A DNA stretch of 22,753 nt, from contig JAGQIY010000063.1 in NCBI GenBank assembly GCA_020430865.1, forward strand, positions 1 to 22,753. Reading direction: 5' to 3'. Origin of the DNA: Myxococcales bacterium (GTDB taxonomy: Bacteria; Myxococcota; Polyangia; Polyangiales; Polyangiaceae). Positions 7,470-13,767 of the stretch are shown one piece after another. A program made the position numbers and the translations under genes. Within the stretch, counting starts at the first letter, position 1; every line of letters begins with the position of its first letter. A model generated the notes under the pieces. It was given only the letters and a program-made list of their open reading frames with translations, was not told the DNA's origin and did no database searches.

Positions 7470-7497
7470 GGCGCAGGCTCGCTAGCTCGGCTGCGCC
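7470..7497 (+). terminator. Hairpin after the epimerase gene, possible terminator without U-tract
   Basis: GGCGCAG (7470-7476) and CTGCGCC (7491-7497) form a perfect 7-bp stem around a 14-nt loop, 10 nt after the TGA at 7457-7459. No T-run follows, so intrinsic termination is uncertain; it may stabilise the 3' end or assist a Rho-type stop. Confidence 0.35.
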
Positions 7498-7594
7498 AGA
7501 TCGAGACGGCGCCAGGACGGCTCCCGAGCGTCTCTCGAGAAGCCGCGATGAGCGGCGCTTGGGCTCAGGCCGTGTGCGTGAGATACTCGGCGCC

Positions 7595-8134
7595 GTGAAA
7601 GCGCTCGCTCGGATCTGCCTCTGGCTCTACGTCTTGGTGTTCATCGGCGCCGGTGGCTTCATGCTGATCGGCGCGAAGGACGCAGCGCAGATGGTCGGCG
7701 TCAGCACCGAGATGCTGGAGCAGAGCGGTGTGGCGTCGCTGCTGAACCAGCTGCGCTACATGGGGGCCATCGCCATCGGCTTCGGCGCCGCGGTGGCCGT
7801 GCTCAACAAGCAGATCCTCACGGAGAAGCGCCACGCGACCCTGTTCGTGGTCGTGCTGCTCCTGATGCCGCTCTCCCGCACCATCTCGCTGTTCGTCGAT
7901 GGCTTCCCGCACTTCTCGCTGCTGCTGCTGATGCTGGGCGAGTACGGCCTGTTCGCGGTCTTCTTCCTGCACACCAAGCGCAACGTGTGGTCCAGGGGGA
8001 AGAAGGCGGCGGGCGACCCTGCGCAGCTCACCGACAAGGAGAAGCTGGATCCAGAGCTCGCGGAGCTCGCCGAAGCCGCGCTGGCGAGCGACAAGCCAAA
8101 GGCGGCCAGCTCGAAGACATCCAGCAAATCCTGA
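7595..8134 (+). CDS. Four-helix inner-membrane protein, DUF4345-like
   Basis: A 179-aa product with four predicted membrane helices (about 6-26, 55-72, 80-100, 106-126) and a hydrophilic Lys/Ala/Ser-rich cytoplasmic-type tail (127-179). The pattern of a first helix, a soluble loop containing GAKDAAQMVGVS, then LRYMGAIAIGFG at the second helix resembles DUF4345 family proteins, whose function is unknown. I chose GTG 7595 because the first helix then starts at the N-terminus; an earlier TTG at 7559 in the same frame is less likely. The Shine-Dalgarno is weak. It sits 135 bp after the epimerase gene and 32 bp before the Cys-rich lipoprotein gene, so a shared transcript with the latter is likely. 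Confidence 0.75.
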   Translation: MKALARICLWLYVLVFIGAGGFMLIGAKDAAQMVGVSTEMLEQSGVASLLNQLRYMGAIAIGFGAAVAVLNKQILTEKRHATLFVVVLLLMPLSRTISLFVDGFPHFSLLLLMLGEYGLFAVFFLHTKRNVWSRGKKAAGDPAQLTDKEKLDPELAELAEAALASDKPKAASSKTSSKS

Positions 8135-8166
8135 AGCTGACTCCAGGAGTGGTTTAGACTCGGCGC

Positions 8167-9243
8167 ATGATGCGCTTGATTGGTGGCCTGGGGCTCGGCG
8201 TGCTCGCGCTGGCTTGCGTGGTTTCCGGCTGTAGCTCGAGTGACGACGGCGCGAAGAGCGACGCGGGGATCGCTTTCGAGGAGCTCCCCGATGAGCTCGT
8301 GAAATCGACCTGTCAGCTGCTCGAGCGCTGCGGCGGCGCGCTGACCGCGGTCTACTTGCCCAACGAGGAGTGCACGACCCTGCAGGGACGCATGTTCACC
8401 GACTCGGACTACCCTGCGCTGAAGGCGGCAGTCGCCGATGGGCGCGTAGTGTACCACCCCACCGCGGCACGAGCCTGCCTGGACGCCATCGCAAACGGTG
8501 GGTGTGACGTGCTGCTCGGGGGGCTGCCCAAGGTCTGCGACGACACCATCGAAGGGACCACCGAGCTCGACGGCGAGTGCACGGTGGATGGTGAGTGCGG
8601 TGCTACGCGTTTCTGTGACGCCGACGGCGCCTGCCCCGGCAAGTGCAGCGAACGCCGAGGCGCAGGGAGCGGCTGTGGCGGCGACTACGCGTGTGGCAAA
8701 GGCCTGATCTGCGCCCCCGACGGCACCTGTGCCGCCCCGCTGCCAAAGGGTAGCGCCTGCGACGAAGGCGGCGTCCAGTGCGCTGCGGGCAGCTTCTGTT
8801 TCGGCGCCACCGCTGACACCCGGGGTCGCTGCGAGGACGTGAGCTCGCTCTTCACCACCAACGAAGGCCAGTCCTGCGACATCGCAAAGGGCCCGCTGTG
8901 CTCGCTGGAACTGGTGTGTGCACCCGGCTCTGGCACCTCGGGCACCTGCAAGAAGGCTTCGGACCTCGGCGAGAGCTGCGAGCCTGCGTTTCCCGATGGA
9001 TGCGGGGGCGACGCCTACTGCCAGCTCCAGGACGCGACGTCGGGAACCTGCGTCGCGCTACCCGCAGCGGGTGAGACCTGCGCGCAGGTCTTCGGGCCGC
9101 AGTGCCAGCCCTTCGCTCGCTGCGTGAACGGCACCTGCCGGAACCTCCAGCGCCTCGGAGGCAACTGCGAGGACGACAGCATGTGCTACTCGGACCACTG
9201 CGTCGGCAGCGTGTGCAAGAGCAAGGACGCCTGCTCTCGCTGA
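8167..9243 (+). CDS. Cysteine-rich lipoprotein, myxobacterial type
   Basis: A 358-aa product. The signal peptide ends in Val-Ser-Gly-Cys22, a good lipobox, followed by an Asp/Ser linker. By my count 36 further cysteines follow, an even number consistent with an all-disulphide protein. Residues 40-130 form a helical domain with a few Cys. From about 135 on there are repeated short modules of the type Gly-x-x-Cys, about ten residues, Cys, Gly-Thr-Cys, resembling the Dickkopf-like or EGF-like Cys-rich modules common in secreted proteins of Myxococcota. Function is unknown: a surface adhesin or structural role is typical speculation. It is convergent with the diiron protein gene (45-bp gap). Confidence 0.85.
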   Translation: MMRLIGGLGLGVLALACVVSGCSSSDDGAKSDAGIAFEELPDELVKSTCQLLERCGGALTAVYLPNEECTTLQGRMFTDSDYPALKAAVADGRVVYHPTAARACLDAIANGGCDVLLGGLPKVCDDTIEGTTELDGECTVDGECGATRFCDADGACPGKCSERRGAGSGCGGDYACGKGLICAPDGTCAAPLPKGSACDEGGVQCAAGSFCFGATADTRGRCEDVSSLFTTNEGQSCDIAKGPLCSLELVCAPGSGTSGTCKKASDLGESCEPAFPDGCGGDAYCQLQDATSGTCVALPAAGETCAQVFGPQCQPFARCVNGTCRNLQRLGGNCEDDSMCYSDHCVGSVCKSKDACSR

Positions 9244-9288
9244 CACCGCGGCCCCCGTCGGCCGGGCAGAGCCAGGGCACGCTCGGTC

Positions 9289-10254
9289 TCAGGCGAACTT
9301 CGCTTGCAGCGCGTCCGCCGCGAGCTCGTCGTAGCTCATCCGTGAGGCGCGCTCGCGCTCGGCTTCATCATACAGGCGCGCGATCATCTCTGGGCCCACG
9401 CCGAGGAAGCGCTCGATGGCGCGACCAAACACCAGCCGCGTCAGCTTCGAGTCGTTGTACTGATCCTGCAGCCGCTCCATGAACTTGACGAAGTTGCTGC
9501 GTCGGACGCCTGGCTTCTTCGACAGGAGCTGGATGCGCTTGAACGCCTCCTTCATGCGGACACCACTCGGGTCGACGACCTGCATCGGCTTGAAGAACAC
9601 GCCGCGGAAGAACGGAGCCCCATAGTAGAGCACGTGCGCGAAGGACCAAAGCGCGGAGAGCCGGATCAACAGCGGCTTCTTCGCCTCCGCCGCGAGCTTG
9701 TCGGCGTAGTCCTGAGACGAGTAGTAGCCGATCATGTGGAAGTCGATGGCGATGTGGCGCGACTCGTCGCGATTGATCAGATCCATCGCGCGCTCGCTCA
9801 TCGCGTCGTGCACGTAGTCGTTGATGGACCGCAGCAGCGCGATGTCCAGGATCAGCTCGCCGCTCGTGATGTACGCATTGGCAATTTCCGCAGAGAGATA
9901 CTTCACGGACGCAACGAAGTGCGGTCGGAAGCGCTGGAGCGCGCGGTTCATCTGGTAGGTCTGGAGCCTGCGCGTGTCGTAGTAGCGAGCCAAGCGCTCA
10001 GCCGCCTGAGCATGACGCTCTTCGTCTTCGACGAAGGTGGCGAAGATCGACTTCAAGGTCGGGTCCTCGGCGCGCCGGCGTTGCTCCTCGAACAGAGCAC
10101 CGGCCAGGCGCTCGATGCCCGCCATGTCGGTGAAGTACTGAACGATCGCCCGCTCGTCGTCCTCGGACATGGTGCGGGGCGTTCCGCTCCAGTCCAGGTC
10201 CTCGACGCTCCACTGCTCGCGCCGACACTTTTCCAGCATGCGCTCAAGGTTCAT
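9289..10254 (-). CDS. Ferritin-like diiron protein (putative diiron oxidase)
   Basis: A 321-aa soluble helical protein. It carries a full carboxylate-bridged diiron signature in two pseudo-symmetric pairs: Glu48 then Glu78-x-x-His81, and Glu133 then Glu164-x-x-His167. The Glu-to-ExxH spacing is 30 and 31 residues, as in the ferritin, bacterioferritin and ribonucleotide-reductase R2 group. It is longer than ferritins and has a C-terminal extension (about 200-321) with an aromatic amphipathic patch near 203-224 (FAHVLYYGAPFFRGVFF) that might touch membrane or lipid. The AurF-type extra His four residues before the last Glu is absent (Ile160), so it is not a canonical AurF N-oxygenase. The start is supported by GAGGAGGGG at 10263-10271, 8 nt upstream. 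It is divergent from the acyltransferase gene (97 bp between starts). Substrate unknown. Confidence 0.85.
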   Translation of the reverse strand: MNLERMLEKCRREQWSVEDLDWSGTPRTMSEDDERAIVQYFTDMAGIERLAGALFEEQRRRAEDPTLKSIFATFVEDEERHAQAAERLARYYDTRRLQTYQMNRALQRFRPHFVASVKYLSAEIANAYITSGELILDIALLRSINDYVHDAMSERAMDLINRDESRHIAIDFHMIGYYSSQDYADKLAAEAKKPLLIRLSALWSFAHVLYYGAPFFRGVFFKPMQVVDPSGVRMKEAFKRIQLLSKKPGVRRSNFVKFMERLQDQYNDSKLTRLVFGRAIERFLGVGPEMIARLYDEAERERASRMSYDELAADALQAKFA

Positions 10255-10351
10255 AGGCCAGACCCCTCCTCGGAGGATGCAGGGAGTCTAGCATCTGAAA
10301 GCACCTAAGTTCTGCGTCAGGATGGGCGTACCATGACTTGGTTGTGCTGCT

Positions 10352-11305
10352 ATGGTCGCGCCCATGGCCCTGGAGGACGGCGCCCGATTGCTGGTCGAGA
10401 CCGCTGCGAGCTTCGTCACGCCCGCTCTCGCCGAGGAAGTGCGTTCCAGCTTGAACGCACTGCTGGAGCAGCAAGGCGAGGAGGCGCGGCGAGAGCTGCT
10501 GCGGCGCCTGGTCACGACGGGCGAGGGCTGGGGCTACTTCCCACCCAACCGCCTGGCGCGCCGAATCAACTTCGCATTGGGTGAGTTGACCGTGACCCGG
10601 GACTCCGCACTGCACGGCGCTCGGAACCTGCCCGGAGTCGGAACGCCGAGCGTGTACCTGGCGAATCACCTGTCCTTCTCCGATGCGAACCTGTTCGCCT
10701 ACTTGCTCGAACGTGAAGGGCACGCGGAGAGCGTCGAGCGCCTGTGTGTGCTGGCTGGTCCGAAGGTCTTCACCGAGGCGTTCCGTCGCTTCAGCAGCCT
10801 GTGCTTCGGTGCGATCAAGCTGCCGCAGAGCCCGAGCCGCGCGTCGGGTGAAGCCGTGATGCCGCGACGCGAGGTCGCCCGCCTGGCGGCAGAGACCATC
10901 AGCACCTGCGAAGAGCGCTTGCGAGGCGGCGACCACTTGCTGATCTTCGTCGAGGGCACGCGCAGCCGTGCGGCAGCGATGCAGCCAGCGCTTGGAGCAG
11001 TGTCACGTTACCTCGAGGTACCGGGCACTCAGATCGTTCCGCTCGCGCTCACCGGGACGGAGCATCTGGTGCCGATCGGCGAGGAGCACGCGCATACGAC
11101 CCACGTGGACGCGCGGATTGGCCGGGCGATCAGCGCCGAGGCCCTGGCAGACGCTTCCGAGGGGAAACGTGGCACACAGATGCACGCCGTCGGCCTGGCC
11201 ATCGCGAGGCTGCTACCGGAATCCTACCGGGGTTTCTATGCCGACGAGACTCAGGCCGAGCTCGCCCCTGCCGTCACTGCACTCGACGCACTGGAAGCTC
11301 GGTAG
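10352..11305 (+). CDS. PlsC-type 1-acyl-glycerol-3-phosphate acyltransferase-like protein
   Basis: A 317-aa member of the glycerolipid acyltransferase superfamily. The catalytic NHx4D motif is NHLSFSD at 105-111 (His106, Asp111), and the glycerol-phosphate/acyl binding motif FVEGTRSR is at 199-206. The N-terminal 90 residues (Ala/Glu/Arg-rich helix) are longer than in classical PlsC and carry no clear transmembrane segment. The family transfers acyl groups from acyl-CoA or acyl-ACP to lysophospholipids or related acceptors; the precise acceptor is not visible. ATG 10352 is taken as the start; ATG 10364 four codons later is equally possible. It is divergent from the diiron protein gene and convergent with the lytic-transglycosylase-like gene. 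Confidence 0.87.
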   Translation: MVAPMALEDGARLLVETAASFVTPALAEEVRSSLNALLEQQGEEARRELLRRLVTTGEGWGYFPPNRLARRINFALGELTVTRDSALHGARNLPGVGTPSVYLANHLSFSDANLFAYLLEREGHAESVERLCVLAGPKVFTEAFRRFSSLCFGAIKLPQSPSRASGEAVMPRREVARLAAETISTCEERLRGGDHLLIFVEGTRSRAAAMQPALGAVSRYLEVPGTQIVPLALTGTEHLVPIGEEHAHTTHVDARIGRAISAEALADASEGKRGTQMHAVGLAIARLLPESYRGFYADETQAELAPAVTALDALEAR

Positions 11306-11405
11306 CCACTTCACGGCGCCTTGCTCGAAACATGCGGACGGCCACTACGAGCGGACTCGACGAGGGCCACGCGGAGCTCTCTTGACTCTGCCTCGAGTTC
11401 CTCGG

Positions 11406-12041
11406 CTATTCCTTCTTGGGGGGAGGAGCCTTCTTCGGCCGCTTGGAGTGCTCTGCCTGATCCGCTTCGGCTTCCTTGCGCTTCTGCTCCACCAGCTCGC
11501 GGTGCTTCTTCTTCAGCTTCCCCGAGGCAAGTAGCTCCCGCTTCAGCTCCTTGTGGTAGTTGACCACGCGCCAGGTCTTCTTCTTTGGCTGACACCAGCG
11601 CTTCTGCTTGGGGAAGTTCAGCCCTTGATAGCTCGCCAACCACTGCTGGAACCAGGCGCTGCCAGTTTTTTCCTTGCAGAATTTCCTGTTGCGCGTGATC
11701 AGCCTGGCAACCCAGCGCAGGTTTGCCTCCCCCTCGAGCAACTGCTCCTTCACGGCCTTGCACTCGTCGCTCGGGTGGTGAACCGGGTCCTCGTCGTCCT
11801 TGCAGGCACCGATGTAGCGCGCTCGGATCTGACCGAGCCCGTAGTCCTCACCGTTCTCGCTGACCAGCTCGGGAAAGAAACCGGTCTCGAAGTGCACGAT
11901 GGCAACCGCGCTCAGCGGGTCGAACTCACGGGCCTTCGCCTCTTCCTGGATGACCTTCGCGTAGCGTTCCGCCTCCGGGTAAGGCATCCCGGGGCGAGTC
12001 AGGTACATCGCGGCGATGATGACTGCGAGGGGGCGCAACAT
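11406..12041 (-). CDS. Lytic transglycosylase-like (SLT domain) protein with Lys-rich tail
   Basis: A 211-aa product. A short hydrophobic N-terminus (about 5-15) suggests export. The SLT/lysozyme-like core is at about 25-145. Glu52 in AIVHFETGF is the catalytic acid, and YGLGQIRARY (67-76) is the conserved downstream motif of family-1 lytic transglycosylases, which cleave the MurNAc-GlcNAc bond of peptidoglycan. Four cysteines (80, 94, 122, 150) may pair as disulphides, fitting a periplasmic location. The last 50 residues are extremely Lys/Glu-rich and end in a Pro-Pro-Pro-Lys-Lys type tail, probably disordered and basic. It is the last gene of the minus-strand run that begins at 18618. ATG 12041 is the natural start; the Shine-Dalgarno is weak. 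Confidence 0.87.
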   Translation of the reverse strand: MLRPLAVIIAAMYLTRPGMPYPEAERYAKVIQEEAKAREFDPLSAVAIVHFETGFFPELVSENGEDYGLGQIRARYIGACKDDEDPVHHPSDECKAVKEQLLEGEANLRWVARLITRNRKFCKEKTGSAWFQQWLASYQGLNFPKQKRWCQPKKKTWRVVNYHKELKRELLASGKLKKKHRELVEQKRKEAEADQAEHSKRPKKAPPPKKE

Positions 12042-12115
12042 CAGGGCGAACGGCTTAGCGCGAACCCGAAGCGGTTGCCAACCCAGGGCCGGCCGAGCGA
12101 CCTACACGGCCCGGC

Positions 12116-12442
12116 TCAGACCAGGAGCTGCTCGAGTAACTCGAATATTTCCGCTTCGTTGGCGTCGATATTGCCATCGCTCTCGATCAGCTTCTTGGCT
12201 GTGTCGAGGAACAGCTTGCGGTGCTTCCGAGGCACCGTCGCTGGATCGACCTCTTCTGGAGTCGGAGGATTCTCGAGCCAGCCGTCCACCAGCTTGGCCT
12301 CGTCCTTCTCCAGCTTGAGCTGCTTCACCAAACGGTGAACGAACTGGCGCTCTTGCTTCTGCACCTGGAGGTCCGCCCAGGCGAAGGCACAGACGAACTT
12401 CAAGAGGAGTAGCCGGTCATCCTTGGACAGCGTCTCGAGCAT
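12116..12442 (-). CDS. TerB-like domain protein
   Basis: A 108-aa all-helical cytoplasmic protein. Two acidic motifs mark the TerB fold: FAWADLQVQKQER (20-32; Asp24, Glu31) and IESDGNIDANEAEIF (86-100; Asp89, Asp93, Glu96). In TerB and relatives the acidic residues bind divalent metal. The name comes from tellurite resistance operons, but isolated TerB-like proteins in other bacteria have unknown roles, and no other ter gene is present here. It lies 84 bp downstream of yggX on the same strand. Confidence 0.8.
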   Translation of the reverse strand: MLETLSKDDRLLLLKFVCAFAWADLQVQKQERQFVHRLVKQLKLEKDEAKLVDGWLENPPTPEEVDPATVPRKHRKLFLDTAKKLIESDGNIDANEAEIFELLEQLLV

Positions 12443-12526
12443 CGCGCGCGAGCGTACTTGGTGCGCCTGCGCCTGACAATCCTTGGGAGCCCACAGGGGG
12501 GCGCCTGCTGCCGGCCGCGGGCTTCC

Positions 12527-12796
12527 TCAGCCCTTCGGCTGGAACTCGGGCGGCAACTCGGAACCATCGCCCCAGAAGTACTTCTCGAGCTCCGTCATCC
12601 AGATACGCTGTCCCTGTTCGCTGGTCAGGTCGAGGCGGTACTCGTTGATCAACATCTTCGAGTGCTCGAGCCACATCCGCCAAGCATCCTTGGAGACGTT
12701 ATCGAACACGCGCTGACCGAGATCGCCTTTGAACGGCGGCTTCTCGAGCCCCTCTGCCTCGCGGCCGAGCTTGATACAGGTGACGTTGCGAGCCAT
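12527..12796 (-). CDS. yggX: YggX, probable Fe(2+)-trafficking / oxidative damage protection protein
   Basis: An 89-aa protein closely matching YggX, a small cytoplasmic protein that protects Fe-S clusters and helps iron handling under oxidative stress. Recognisable are Cys7 (the conserved redox Cys), GREAEGLEKPPF (11-22), GDLGQRVFDNVSKDAW (24-39) and WLEHSKMLINEYRLDL (41-56). The start at ATG 12796 is chosen because it places Cys7 exactly where Escherichia coli YggX has it; the frame extends upstream to 12832 with 12 extra residues not found in the family. It lies between the helical lipoprotein gene (53 bp upstream) and the TerB-like gene, all on the minus strand. Confidence 0.93.
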   Translation of the reverse strand: MARNVTCIKLGREAEGLEKPPFKGDLGQRVFDNVSKDAWRMWLEHSKMLINEYRLDLTSEQGQRIWMTELEKYFWGDGSELPPEFQPKG

Positions 12797-12849
12797 GGCG
12801 TGGGTTCTGGTCGTTTCCGAGGTCTTCGTCAACCGTCACGCCGCCTGGA

Positions 12850-13680
12850 CTACTTCTCTGCGCTCGCGCTGGGCGCGGGTACGGCTCCTGGACCCATCTT
12901 TTCGCGGATCTTGCGCAGGCGCTCGCGCAGCACCTTGTCGCTCACCAGGATGATTGCCTCATTGAGCAGCTGACGCGCACGCCCTGACTTGGGGTGGCGC
13001 TGAGCATGCTTCTCGAACAGCTCCAGCGCCTGGGCACGCTCCTCGGGAGCGCCTTCACGGATGTACCCCGCGAGCCGCAGCAAGGCGTCTCGCTCCGCGT
13101 TGTAGTACTGGAAGCCAGCGAGCTGCAGCGGGTCGCGATCCTTCGTTTGACCGTGCTTGGCCGCCTCGATTGCGGCCATCACCCCGTTCTTCGGCTGGTC
13201 CGAACCAGAGGGGGCGGGGATGGGCGCGGAAGCCGCTGGGGAAGGCGCGCTGGGGGCCGCGCTCGGCGCTGGGTGGTGCTTGTCCTCCGCCTTGGGATCA
13301 GCGCGCAGGACGAGCTTCTGCATGTAGGCCAGCTCGAGCTTCTCACCCGCTTCGGCGGCGACGTCCGCCGCCTCGGCGGCGAGCTTCAAGTGCTCTGCGG
13401 CAGGCACCTTCTTCTCCTCGCCAGCCTTCAAGGCCTCTCGCTTGTCGATGGCATCCGTGCACAGCGTGCGGTCCTTCTCGGATAGACCGACGCACTCGGG
13501 GAGAGCCGGGAACTGAGGCCAGCGCTTGAGCCAGTCCGCTCGCATCGCGTCCATCCGCGAGCCATCGGGGGCCTTGCTCGATGCCGCCGAGGGCGTCTCG
13601 TTCGACTCGTCGCACGCGGGCAACACGAGAGCCGAGCCGATGCACGCGGAAACAAGCGCAGAAGACAGAAGACTTTTCAT
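12850..13680 (-). CDS. Helical lipoprotein with Ala/Pro/Ser linker, function unknown
   Basis: A 276-aa product with a signal peptide ending in Leu-Pro-Ala-Cys23, a good lipobox. Residues 40-128 are helical with Cys63 and Cys74. Residues 134-162 form a low-complexity Ala/Pro/Ser linker, and 165-262 form a second helical region (AERDALLRLAGYIREG, then ALELFEKHAQRHPKSGRARQ) that looks TPR-like. It may be a periplasmic scaffold or adaptor. The start is uncertain between ATG 13680 and ATG 13689, three codons upstream; I prefer 13680 for the signal peptide. A strong terminator lies between this gene and the metzincin gene upstream, only 28 bp before the start, so expression is either by read-through or from an unseen promoter. 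I do not recognise a family. Confidence 0.75.
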   Translation of the reverse strand: MKSLLSSALVSACIGSALVLPACDESNETPSAASSKAPDGSRMDAMRADWLKRWPQFPALPECVGLSEKDRTLCTDAIDKREALKAGEEKKVPAAEHLKLAAEAADVAAEAGEKLELAYMQKLVLRADPKAEDKHHPAPSAAPSAPSPAASAPIPAPSGSDQPKNGVMAAIEAAKHGQTKDRDPLQLAGFQYYNAERDALLRLAGYIREGAPEERAQALELFEKHAQRHPKSGRARQLLNEAIILVSDKVLRERLRKIREKMGPGAVPAPSASAEK

Positions 13681-13707
13681 CCAGAACATTGCCTCAACAA
13701 AACGACC

Positions 13708-13737
13708 GCGGCCCGAGTGTGTTCCCACTCGAGCCGC
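13708..13737 (-). terminator. Rho-independent terminator downstream of the metzincin gene
   Basis: On the minus strand the arms 13737-13726 and 13719-13708 pair over 12 bp, with a single G-U wobble, around a 6-nt loop (13725-13720). The tail GGTCGTTTTGTTG follows. The hairpin begins 30 nt after the stop of the metzincin gene. It has the best terminator shape in the window. Confidence 0.75.
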
Positions 13738-13767
13738 CAGTCTCTCTATTTTTCTACCGCTGGGTGA

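Noticed and set aside
9249..9264. A CGGCC...GGCCG hairpin between the convergent Cys-rich lipoprotein and diiron genes
   Set aside because: The stem is only 5 bp with no T-run on either side; this is frequent by chance in GC-rich DNA.
11306..11405. Search for a bidirectional terminator between the convergent acyltransferase and lytic transglycosylase-like genes
   Set aside because: No stem of useful length with a T-tract could be found by eye.
12116..12442. Tellurite resistance operon
   Set aside because: Only a TerB-like domain is present. No TerC, TerD, TerZ or TerA homologue is near, so the resistance label is not supported.
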